A stretch of DNA of 64,000 bases, taken from positions 12,270,092-12,334,091 of the forward strand of contig OZ023190.1 of assembly GCA_963995505.1 (NCBI GenBank), read 5' to 3'. Made by a program: the position numbers and the translations under genes. Below are positions 10,830-21,379 of the stretch, in pieces. The stretch's first letter is position 1. Every line of letters starts with the position of its first letter. The DNA is from Hypericum androsaemum (Eukaryota > Streptophyta > Magnoliopsida > Malpighiales > Hypericaceae). The notes beneath the pieces were generated by a model, which was not told the DNA's origin, did no database searches, and saw only the letters and a program-made list of their open reading frames with translations.

Positions 10830-13302
10830 ATGACCAAATTCCAAGACATGATCAGGATGTTCTTGCCTGTTCTGTTCTTGGTCTTGCCATTGACACTACC
10901 AGCATCAGCTGCCTCGAATACGAAGGACGGGTGCGCGGACATATGCGGGAACGTGAGTGTTCCGTACCCTTTTGGGATTGGAGATCCAGCATGTGCCTTG
11001 AACACGAATTTCAGCCTAGTCTGCAACAATAGCAACACGCCGGAAGCTCAACTGTTGCTTGGAAATGTAGCTGTCCAGAACATATCAGCAGACGAAGGCA
11101 CGATCATTGTAAGCATCCAGCCTGCAAGCAGATGCACAACTCTCAACCAGTCAACGAATACATTCGTAACAGAAATAGTTTCTATGATTCTAACTCTTGG
11201 AGGCAGCCCCTACACGTTTTCGAACACCCGGAACGTGCTCACGGGTTTTGGTTGCAATACTTTGGCCATGATGAAGGATGCAGACGGAAAATTCGGGAGC
11301 GGCTGCGTTGCGTTGTGCACTGGATCAGTGAACTTCACAGATGATGGTTCTTGCTCAGGGATTGGTTGCTGCCAGACATCGGTATCGTCCGGTGTCAAGA
11401 ATTTGAACCTCACGGTCGAAAGTGCTTCAAATGAAAGCAATCCTTGGCAGTTTAATCCATGTCAATTCGCATTCCTAGCCGACGAAAGAACCTTTCGTGT
11501 TTCAGATTTGGCTATAAATGATACTCGAAAGGAGTTCCCCTTCTCGAGTAATGTGATCGAATGGGTCGCTGAAGAGAAGACATGCGACGAGGCTCAACGT
11601 GATGCATCCACATATGCCTGTCGCGAAAAATCTAACTGCGAGTTCTCTAAGAATGGAAATGGATATCGTTGCTCATGCAAGACAGGTTTCGAGGGAAATC
11701 CTTACCTCGAAGGAGGATGCCAAGGCAAGCTTCTTTCTAATATTTTCTTGACTCGGTGCTTTCACCACATGTTTTATCTTGTTTCCTGAACTGATTGCTA
11801 GCTGCACCAATATGCAGACATCAACGAATGCGATCGTCCCGATCTCTACCCATGCCATGGTTCCTGCAAGAACACGATCGGTAATTACACATGCAGCTGT
11901 CCTGTTGGGATGCGAGGCAACGGTAAAACTGGCTGCGAAGGATTTCGCATTACAACAATAGCTGCAAGTGAGTAACCACGTTCCTCTGTCTAAACCTTCA
12001 AATTTACCTGTCTTCTCATGATCTGCAGGCTCTTAAATTTGCATCATTAGTAAGAGAAATCATGTAGAAGAACAAAAATAAGAGATCATGTTTCTATTGC
12101 TTGCTTGTACTTGTTAAGACAAGCTTTCACTTTTCGGAGTCCTTTCTGACACATTTGATTTAACTGCAGTTATTGGAGCATTCGTGTTTACCATCATTAT
12201 CGTTCTTCTGGTTATCATCATGTACAAGAGGAGGAGGAAAGAGAAGAACTTCCTTGAAAATGGTGGCATGCTTTTGAAGCACCAAAGGGTGAGGATCTTC
12301 ACTGAAGCAGAGCTGGCTAAAGCCACAAAGAACTATGATGCAAGTCATTTCGTGGGAGAAGGAGGGTTTGGATCTGTGCACAAAGGAGTCTTAGCGGATG
12401 GCGTCCAAGTCGCAGTGAAGAGGCCGAAAGATCTGAGCAAAGCTCTGATAAGCCAAGAGTTCCAACATGAAATTGGCATCATCTCACAGGTGAACCACAA
12501 GAATGTGGTAAAGCTCCTCGGTTTGTGCTTGGAGACTAAAGTGCCCTTGTTGGTTTATGAGTTCATTCCAAATGGAACTATCTACCATCATATACATGAC
12601 AAGAGATCCCACCCATTACTGACGTGGGAGAATCGGTTACGGATAGCTTCGGAGACTGCACTGGCACTTGACTACTTGCACTCTTTGGCTAACCCACCGA
12701 TCATTCACGGAGATATCAAGTCAATGAACATACTCTTAGACAACGATTATACAGCTAAAGTATCTGATTTTGGTGCATCGGTGCTGATCTCTCCGGGCCA
12801 AACTGACATTGCCACGAAAGTACAGGGAACTCTGGGATACTTGGATCCAGAGTACCTCATGACAGGTATACAAACAGAAAAGAGCGACGTGTACAGCTTC
12901 GGAGTAGTTCTTGTTGAGCTATTGACAGGGAAGAAACCAGGAGCGGCATTTGGGGAGAAGAGTAACATAATACGCGACTTTCTGTCCGCATTGGAAAGCA
13001 ATAGTATCTCTCAGATACTGGGATTCCAAATCACCGATGAAGGAGAGCTGGAAGAGGTTGAAGCTGTGGCTGAGCTCGCAAAATGGTGCCTCAGCTTCAG
13101 CTCTGTGAGAAGACCAACTATGAAAGAGGTGTCAGACGAACTTGCTGGTCTGAGAAAGTTGCATAAGAATGTGTTGGCTCAGGAAAACATCGAGGAGAGC
13201 GAATTGTTACTAGGTCACTCCTACGGATCATCTGGCACCGGAACGGCCAACCAAACCGAAACCCGTGTCTTTGATGTTGAGTACAGTCTTGAGAGCGTGT
13301 AG
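10830..13302 (+). CDS. Wall-associated receptor kinase-like protein WAKL1, 3 exons, intact
   Basis: Exons 10830-11724, 11818-11967 and 12170-13302 give about 725 aa. Exon 1 encodes a signal peptide (MIRMFLPVLFLVLP and on) and a cysteine-rich GUB_WAK pectin-binding-type domain containing CADICGNVSVPYPFGIGDPAC. Exon 2 encodes a calcium-binding EGF-like domain (DINEC... GNYTCSCP). Exon 3 encodes a transmembrane helix (about residues 349-370), a basic stop-transfer stretch KRRRKEK, and a Ser/Thr kinase with glycine loop GEGGFG (411-416), Lys432 in VAVK, catalytic HGD (528-530) and DFG (548-550). HGD in place of HRD makes it a non-RD kinase. Intron 1 appears to start with GC (AAG/GCAAGC); intron 2 is GT-AG. 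Family role: plasma-membrane receptors linking cell-wall pectin to signalling, often in defence. ATG 10848 is an alternative start. ATG 10704 is in frame but out of frame in the sister copies, so I rejected it. Confidence 0.9.
11725..11817 (+). other. WAKL1 intron 1 with apparent GC-AG borders
   Basis: The codon phase, the domain boundary (between the GUB_WAK region and DINEC) and the sister gene WAKL3 all place the donor at AAG/GCAAGC and the acceptor at ATGCAG/ACATC. GCAAG after AAG fits the plant consensus for GC donors, and no nearby GT gives the correct frame. If intron 1 is retained, translation stops at 11789. Confidence 0.75.
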
Positions 13303-13920
13303 TCATACAATAGCTTTGATCCCTTTGCACTCATTGCAGAGAAATTAGCTTAGAGTCTGTCTGTTGTAATATATTTATCTATTCCTTTGATCAGTTTAGG
13401 CTCTGTTGTTTTCCTACTTATCAGTTTGCATCTTATATGCCAAAGCCCGAGTTATGCGAGCAACAATGAGCCAGTCACGTGATCAAGCCAATCTGATTCG
13501 TGTTAAAAACACTTAAGGCTACGAGTTAATGAATTTTCAACACGTATTAACAAGCCAACCAAATGTGGTAATAATCTAAACAGTTTCATTACATGTAACC
13601 ATTCTCAAAGTATCACCAAAGCAAATCCCAAACAACATAGTTTATTGAAATCACAAAAGCGCAGCGACAATCGGAGGATGGGATGAAACAACTTACCCAC
13701 AAGTAAGCTCTCTGTGAGTTCCAATTCCCAATTCTTGTCTCCTCCTCCACCTAGCTCTAGAATTCCAGCAATTCCGATGGCTTCTTCTTATGAAACGTGG
13801 GCGGGCGGTCTTTCGGCTTACCCCCGGAAGTGGTGTATTAAACAACTGGGCCTTCTAGCCCATACAATTGTTTTCTAGGCCTAGAATTACCGAATATAGC
13901 CCCGTAAAAAATTATTGATT
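13303..13920 (+). repeat. Downstream unit of WAKL1 (3' region, duplicated)
   Basis: This 3' flank is nearly identical to the region behind WAKL4 (56216-56640) and clearly similar to those behind WAKL2 and WAKL3. It includes 13357-13425, the 69 bp found inverted behind WAKL4. A short open frame starting MASSYETWAGG (near 13777) recurs behind WAKL4 and is altered behind WAKL2. It may be an exon relic, but nothing identifies it. Confidence 0.75.
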
Positions 13921-15635
13921 TTGGATTTGGGGTGCTCTCTCTCCCCTCAAAACGAAATTCATACTTTAATTGTGGCGTACGACAACAACATATTTTTGGG
14001 GGAAAAAAGGAATTAGATTGTAGGTTAATTCTTTTGGTTTATACCAATTCCTATTCGGTTCAATAATTGAGTCATTCAAATTTAAGTCAAGAGGCTTAAA
14101 AAAAATGCTGTAAAACATTCATAATCTAAGTATTTAACATTGTTGCATTTCCAAAAATACCAACTCGAAATTAAATTGCGCAAACAGCCCGCGGCCACCC
14201 AACAGAAGAATAACCGAATCGGTTAAAGAGGAAGCGCCAGAGGAAGAAGAGCAATGGCTAACACTCCCAAGCTCGTCCTCTTTGCTGTTGAGGAGAGAGA
14301 TGGGTGTCCCGGTCGTCGTTCCTTTCACCGGAATGGGCAACTTCTAAAGATGGCGTCTTTTGTTTTGTTCTTCGGTTCAGCAAGGTCGAAAATTGCGAAG
14401 TGCATTATTAATAATGTGTGCTCAATCTGGGGTATATTATCGGCTATACTGATTCGATTTTGCGTAGCTTTGGTAAAGGTGAGTTGCAGATTTGTGTGGA
14501 TGGATGTATTAGTATTAGTATTAGTATTAGTATTAGTATTAGGGGAAGCCAACTTCTTGGGAGGTGTTGCAAAGGCGAAAGGGGTCACGGATTTCAGTAG
14601 TGACGCAGCAAAGAAAATGCTTAACCGAGGCCATGGCTATATATAATTGCATTCTTGAAATAATTTCAAAGGCAGAAGTGGCAGCTTTTACGAAGACTAT
14701 TATTGTACTTGGTTTCGGTTTTTTGATGGAAAGATTAACACGATCAGTTGTGGGAAGTTGATCTACTAACAAGAAATGTAATTGGAACTTGAATAACTGC
14801 AACATTTAGTTGAAGACATCTTACATGCACTTCGATTTATATGAATTATCGTGTCTTCTGCATGTCCCTACTCGACCCCTCCCTTAAAAGATGGTTCAAG
14901 TTAAACATGGCAGCATGTGGAATCAAAGCATTCTCTCTGCAACAAATATGAGACAAATATGAGATGTATAGTGTAAATCAGCTCTAACCTTACATTGGCA
15001 ACATCATATTAAGTGCCTCCAGTTCCAATAATAATTCTTAACAGTCTTGTTCATGCCACTGAAGGGAAATCTAGGTTCCATACTTTCATCACATGTCCAA
15101 GTTCTCGCACCTGCCAGCCAGACTCTAACTTGTTCAATTTGTTTTATGCAAATTGCTGTGGCATCAAGTGCTGACCGTATCAAATTCAAAGTTGATGCAA
15201 ATTTGGCAGCTGCCAGTTTACCTATCTCAATGTAAGTTAATATATTCTCTGGTTATGTTTTTGCACAATCCATGAATTCGTATATCAACATTTGTTGTTG
15301 TGCAACATGCTGGACGATTGGTAGTTTCTGTGTCCCTCCCTAACTTGAAATCATGTGGACATTACTTCGAAGGGTTCAAATAAGGGAAGCTTGAGAATCT
15401 AAAAGTTTCTTGGTCTTAGTAATAGCATCACTAGTTCGGCAGGAGTTCAATATGTTTAATAATTTCTGATTGCTGAGCAAGATGTCTGTCTTAAGAAAGT
15501 CTTGTAGTTCCCCTGTCCGTAATAAAACTTTCCTCAATATCCACTTGCTAAACTTTGTGTTTATTTATGAATATCAGAATCACGAGAAACTGATAATTCA
15601 AGGAGGTGATAGTAACTATAAACCAAGATGGCAGA
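13921..15635. other. Unidentified exon-like fragments between WAKL1 and the copia remnant
   Basis: About 14184-14290 aligns with 21189-21310 downstream of WAKL2. Both preserve the frame around NTPKL-x-LF, so this is probably the 5' end of an unidentified small protein gene. The copy here has ATG at 14254, whereas the other copy has lost its ATG through a 2-bp deletion. A second exon-like stretch (15047-15234, ending at a GTAAGT donor-like site) has no recognised homologue. The remainder is AT-rich. Confidence 0.4.
14506..14541 (+). repeat. Hexanucleotide microsatellite (GTATTA)6
   Basis: Six uninterrupted copies of GTATTA. The run of Val-Leu or Ile-Ser pairs in the open frames that cross it comes only from this repeat. 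Confidence 0.95.
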
Positions 15636-15986
15636 TGTTGGAATATTGGCGAAAAGGGGAACTGGCGGCCGCCAGTTCATTGGCGACCGCTAGTGGCGGC
15701 TTACAAAGATTTGCCAGCCACAAGTCATCGGCGGCAGATTTTCTTGTTTGGACTCGGCTCTTCTTTTCAGACTCCTAATTCAACCTTGATAGGTTTCTTG
15801 TACACCAAGGGTTCGTCCATTATATAAGGATGTGTTACCCAAGAGTTTTGTATGGCTTTGTGACTCGGATCCATCAATAAAAGTTCTCCTTTCTCCCCAT
15901 GGACGTAGGCATTGGACCGAACCATGTAATCTCTTGTGTTCGTGTTCTTTGCGTGTTTTGTTCTCTTGGTTGCTGAATTCCTAACA
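15636..15986 (+). repeat. 5' LTR of a truncated Ty1/copia element
   Basis: The segment starts TGTTGGAAT and ends CCTAACA, giving the inverted TGTT/AACA ends typical of LTRs. It contains AATAAAAG and the CCCCATGGACGTAGGCAT tract common in plant copia LTRs near the R/U5 region. A primer-binding-like stretch (CGGTATCAAGC) follows directly at about 15989, and a gag frame follows that. No second LTR is found. Confidence 0.8.
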
Positions 15987-16680
15987 AGCGGTATCAAGCT
16001 AAGGTTGAAGGATGTCAGACGGCGCGAAGTTTGCTCTTGTGAAGTTTGATGGTTCATTGAATTTTGGGTTATGGCAAAGACGTGTCAAGGATCTCCTCGT
16101 GCAACAAGGGATGGTCATCGCGCTCTTGGAGAAGAAGCCCGAGAAGATGAAGGACCAAGAGTGGAAGGAGATGGGGGCCAAGGAGGTGGCGACAATTCGC
16201 TTGTGCTTGGCGGACAATGTGATGTATCACGGATGAGGAGTCACCAGCTGAGGTATGGAAGAAATTTGAGGCAAGGTATATGTCTAAGTCTTTGTTGAAC
16301 AAGCTTTATCTTAAGCAAAGATTGTATGAGCTCAAAATGAAGGAGAGCTCGAATTTTAGCCAACACATTAATGGTTTCAGTCAACTTGTGAGCGACTTGA
16401 GAAAGGTTGATGCGAAGTTTGAGGAAGAAGACAAAGCATTGTTGTCCCTAGATTCCTTATCGGGCTCCTACGAAAATTTAGTTACAATTCTAACTTGGGG
16501 GAATGAGTTCTTGGTGTTGGAGGATATCACGAGTACTTTGCTAGGGTTTCATCAAAGGAGAAAAACTGAAGATGATCAAATAGTAGGACTGGTTGTGAGG
16601 GATAGCCATGATTGTAGGAAAAAAGATGGAAAATGATCCAAGTCGTGGTCAAATCTGAGACTACATTGTTCTTATTCATG
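15987..16680 (+). pseudogene. Copia gag fragment (UBN2-type), frameshifted and truncated
   Basis: The frame starting at 16012 opens with MSDGAKFALVKFDGSLNFGL, a typical copia gag N terminus. A frameshift near 16230 moves the reading to the frame at 16280, which continues with KLYLKQRLYELKMKE, a UBN2/gag-like stretch that in functional elements lies upstream of the zinc knuckle. Similarity stops near 16640-16690, where the WAKL2 upstream repeat begins. Protease, integrase, reverse transcriptase and the 3' LTR are all missing, so this is a dead 5' remnant. Confidence 0.8.
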
Positions 16681-16692
16681 AATTATTTGGAA

Positions 16693-18147
16693 CCACTTTG
16701 CTGATAAGTTCGGTGTCAAGTTGTGTATAGGCATAGACATTGCCTCATCGTATGAAGACATTGCGACCATGTAGGGTATTTGGATTCAAAGAAATTGTGT
16801 GATCTTTGAAAATCTAAATTAGAATTAGGAGTTTCTTTTGCGTTTTATCTTTCTTATGGGTCAAAGAAAGATTGTATTGGTCACTTTCAATCGCAGAATT
16901 GGGAGGGAAAAACTTAGATCTGTACATTGATTCTTTTATCGCAGATTAGTCTTCTGCGATGTAATTGGCTGTTCTCTAATACAAAATTCCCGAAGTTTTG
17001 ACAAGACTGTTAAATTTATCCAAGTTTTGGTGAACTTGCATTAGAAAAATAAGAGTACTTTAGAAACATCACAATCGTATCCACAAAAAATTAGGAAGGG
17101 ACTAACTTGACAAAATGAGAGGAAACAATTAGAAGAACCAATACATTTTTTCGCACATAGAATAAATAATATTTTACTAAAAAATTAAGAGTTTAGACCA
17201 TCTCTTTCTATCTATCCATTGGGTCCATACTTGACACATAAACAACCTGTGAAGTCATTCCAAATAAAAAAAAGTATCGTAATGCATATGGTAAAATGAA
17301 ATAATTGATTTTTTATAATCAGCTAAAGCACACAAATATTTTTCTTTATTTTTGTGATTTCTTAAAAATTCAAACTCTAATTTTTTAATTAAATTAGAAT
17401 AATAAATCGGTGAAAATCCGGCGAAGAATTCAAACTCTTATCAATCAGCAGAAAAGTCGATCACGTATTTCTAGAACGATTTATTAAAATGCAATTAGTT
17501 GGGCCCTCATCCTGTTTAGCATAACCCAAGTCCAACCAACATCGTATTCGTGTCTCCGTTGAACTTTGATTAGCTTTCCTGTTTGGACTTATTTCCCATA
17601 TGACCCCACCCATGAATTCTGCAATATTGTAGTAACTTTTTAAGTGGATTAAATTCCTAATTGACCCTTTCCCAAACTATTTTTCATATTTTAGATTCTT
17701 AAAAGTAAGATTCTAGCGAACAAGGTTAATGCCGAAGCACTATAATCAGAATTGAGCACTGTGGACTTTATTGTAAGGGTGGTTCTCACAATGATGTTTT
17801 TAACATTCATAAAATTGGAATTCGAGTGAATTCAAATCTCATAATACTCGTATCTAACTCCCAAGCTGATGGATTTTTTGCTCCCCTTCCAATGGAGCCT
17901 CCAAAATGAGCCTAAACCATAGGAATGGTAAATATAAAATAATTACGTGCTATAAATTTCCGTCTGCGTCACTATCATAGGAACACTTCGAACAGAAGTC
18001 ATTGAACAGGTCCACAACTCCTGGCGATGGACCTGTCCCAGAATATCACTATCATAGGGCGATCAAGTCAAAGCAACGCCTGCATAAAATGGTTAGCTGT
18101 GTCACCTACAAACGCAAATTTATCCCATAAACACTTCTTTTCAGAAC
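16693..18147 (+). repeat. Upstream unit of WAKL2 (duplicated promoter region)
   Basis: Aligns with 9299-10829 upstream of WAKL1 and very closely with the region upstream of WAKL4. It keeps the empty target CGCACATAGAATAAATAATA (about 17154-17174), which in the WAKL4 copy is split by a MULE. The leader around 17985-18060 is nearly identical to the WAKL4 leader, grouping WAKL2 with WAKL4 rather than with WAKL1 or WAKL3. Confidence 0.8.
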
Positions 18148-19845
18148 ATGATCAAATTCCAAGACATGATCAGGATGTTCTTACCTGTTCTGTTCTTGGT
18201 CTTGCCATTGGCGGTACCAGCATCAGCTGCCTCGAATACGAAGGACGGGTGTGCGGACATATGCGGGAACGTGAGTTTTGGGATTGGAGACCCAGCATGT
18301 GCCTTGAACAAGAATTTCAGCCTAGCCTGCGAGAGTAGCAACACGCCGGATGCTCAACTGTTGCTTGGAAATGTAGCTGTCCAGAACATATCAGCGGACG
18401 AAGGCACGATCATTCTAAGTATCCAGCCTGCGAGCAAATGCACAACTTACAACCAGTCAACAAAAGCACTCGTAACAGAAACAGTTTCTCTGTTAATAAT
18501 TCTTGAAAATATTGGAGGCCCCTTCACGTTTTCGGACACTCGGAACAGTCTCACGGGTTTTGGTTGCAATACTTTGGCCATGATGAAGGATGCAGATGAC
18601 AAATTCGGGAGTGGCTGCGTTGCGTTGTGCACTGAAGCAGTGGACTTCACAGATGATGGTTCTTGCTCGGGGATTGGTTGCTGCCAGACATTCGTACCGT
18701 CAGGTGTCAAGAATTTAAACATCACGATCGAAAGTGCTTCAAATGAAAGCAATCCCTGGCAGTTTAATCCATGTCAATTTGCATTCCTAGCCGACGAAAG
18801 AACCTTCCAGGTTTCAGATTTGGCTGCTGAAGCACCAAAGGGTGAGGATCTTCACTGAAGCAGAGCTAGCTAAAGCCACAAAGAACTATGATGCAAGTCA
18901 TTTTATGGGAGAAGGAGGGTTTGGATCTGTGCACAAAGGAGTCTTAGCGGATGGTGTCCAAGTCGCAGTGAAGAGGCCGAAAGATCTGAGCAAAGCTCTG
19001 ATAAGCCAAGAGTTCCAACATGAAATTGGCATCATCTCGCAGGTGAACCACAAGAATGTGGTGAAGCTTCTAGGTTTGTGCTTGGAGACTAAAGTGCCCT
19101 TGTTGGTTTACGAGTTCATTCCAAATGGAACTATCTACCATCATTTACATGACAAGAGATCCCACCCATTACTGACATGGGAAAATCGGTTACGGATAGC
19201 TTCGGAGACTGCATTGGCACTCGACTACTTGCACTCTTTGGCCAACCCACCGATCATTCATGGAGATATCAAGTCAATGAACATACTCTTAGACAATGAT
19301 TACACAGCTAAAGTATCTGATTTTGGTGCATCAGTACTGATATCACCAGGCCAAACTGATATTGCCACGAAAGTAAAGGGAACTCTGGGATGCTTGGATC
19401 CGGAGTACCTCATGACAGGTATACAAACAGAAAAGAGCGACTCGGAGCAGTTCTTGTTGAGCTACTGACAGGGAAGAAACCAGGAGCGGCATTTGGGGAG
19501 AGGGGTAACATAATAGGTGACTTTCTGTCCGCATTGGAAAGCAACAGTATCTCTCAGATACTGGGATTCCAAATCACTGATGAAGGAGAGCTAGAAGAGG
19601 TTGAAGCTGTGGCTGAGCTCGCAAAAGGGTGCCTCAGCTTCGGCTCTGTGAGAAGACCAACTATGAAAGAGGTGTCAGACGAACTTGCTGGTCTGAGAAA
19701 GTTGCATAAGAATGTGTTGGCTCAGGAAAACATCGAGGAGAGCGAATTGTTACTAGGTCACTCCTACCGATCATCTGGCACCGGAATTGCCAACCAAACC
19801 GAAACCCATAGTTCTGATGCTGAGTACAGTCTTGATAGCGTGTAG
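18148..19845 (+). pseudogene. WAKL2, wall-associated kinase-like pseudogene
   Basis: The 5' end encodes the same signal peptide and GUB_WAK region as WAKL1, with an in-frame 12-bp loss that removes the VPYP residues. Near 18827 the sequence jumps from the end of the GUB_WAK region (VSDLA) straight into the juxtamembrane part of exon 3. This removes the last part of exon 1, intron 1, the EGF exon, intron 2 and the transmembrane helix; the join carries a GCT microhomology and shifts the frame. The kinase resumes at 18842 in another frame and runs to about 19440, where a 10-bp loss in kinase subdomain IX (the WAKL1 equivalent encodes DVYSFG) shifts it again; the C-terminal part is open at 19390-19845. 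Without an ectodomain-to-kinase link or a membrane anchor, a working receptor cannot be made. Confidence 0.92.
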
Positions 19846-21379
19846 TCATATCATAGCTTTCCCTTTTTGAGCTACTTCTCCAGGTTGGTAGAGGTTGTTA
19901 GTTGGTTAGCTTAGAGTCAGTCAGTCTGTTGTAATATCTACCTATTCCTTTGATAAGTTTAGACTCCGTTGTTTTGCTACTTAACAGTTTGCATCTTATA
20001 TGCCAAAGCCTGTGCCAAGAGCTCGTGGCAATCTAAAGCTTCCGATCTCCTCCTGTGTACGAACCATTACAAAACTATGAGTTCAGTTATACGACACGTT
20101 TCTCTTAAAATAACCAACATGCCTGGGAGTTATGTAAGCAATACTACTGAGTCACGCGATCAATCCAATCTGATTCGTGTTAAAACAAACTTAAGGCGGC
20201 TACGAGTTACGAAATTTTCAACACGTATTAACAAGCCCACAAAAAATGTGGTAATCTTAACAGTTTCATTACATCTGACCATACTCTTTTTAACCACATC
20301 AAATTTGTCACTAGCATCACCAAAGCAATTCCCAAACAAAATAGTTTATTGAAATCACAAAAGCGCCGTAAGAATCGGAGGATGAAACATCTTACCCCGC
20401 GAATTCCCAATTCCCAATCTTGAGTTCCTACCCAGCTCTAGAATTCCAGCAATTCCTCTATTATGGCTCCTTCTTGTCTTTCGGCTTACCCCCGGGAGTA
20501 TTAAACAACTGGGCCTTCTAGCCCACGAATCGTTTTCTGGGCCGAGAATTACCGGTATAGCCCGAGCAGTTTATAACCGCAAAAAAAATAAATAAATTTA
20601 TTATCTTAAAATTTTGACAATTTTATTATTTTAATAAGATAACATGTTGAGCACGACCCAATTCCATTGTACATTAACATAATCTAAACCCGTGCAAACT
20701 TGTATGGAAAATTTCAGATTATAGAGGTTCTAACAATTTTGAATTGTTCGTTTTTATTTAGAAATAGAGGACAAACCCCCTATATTTGAAAAAAAAATTA
20801 TATCCTAATCATAGAATCATCCTCTTTTAAGAGGTTGCGATCGTTGGCTTCAGTAAATTCTTATCACGACAAAATCTAATAGAAAAATTTGTGATAGAAA
20901 AAAAACCTGGCGTTGCCTATATCACTAGATTTGATTCTACGCTGCCAATATCACAAAACCTACGAGTATGTTAACTCATCAGAAGTCATCAAAATAATAC
21001 AAGAACTTAATGATGCATCAAATACGAAGTAGTCATATGAAATCGTCAAAATATAATTCAATTATACGAGTATGTTACTCTCACGCCAGGTGCGTTGTAT
21101 GTCAAATTTTCAATTTATTGCAAGCAAATATGGTTCTCTTTAGGTCCCTGGTCGATAGCGAAATCATCAGTAGGGTCCTCCTTGAATGCAGCCCGCCACC
21201 ACCCAACAGAAGAATAACCGAATCGGTTAAAAACTAAAAGGAAGCGCTAGAAGAATCAGAGGGAAGAGCGACGGCCACCAATCTAACACCCCCAAGCTCC
21301 TCCTCTTTTCCACTTGCATCCTCCAGCAGTTTAAGGAGGAGGAGGAGGACCACCGCAAAAAGGCCCTGCGTCGTGAAGG
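19846..21379 (+). repeat. Downstream unit of WAKL2, ending at a retrotransposon insertion
   Basis: The first about 720 bp align with the regions behind WAKL1, WAKL3 and WAKL4. About 20555-20660 matches 56640-56720 behind WAKL4. At 21189-21379 there is a second copy of the unidentified coding-like 5' end seen at 14184-14290; its frame runs through ILQQFKEEEEDHRKKALRRE and is cut off exactly where the gypsy LTR begins at 21380. The middle part is AT-rich and unremarkable. Confidence 0.65.

Noticed and set aside
14254..14646. 130-aa plus-strand frame as a complete gene
   Set aside because: Its length depends on the GTATTA microsatellite, and the sister copy diverges after about ten codons; only the first part is coding-like.
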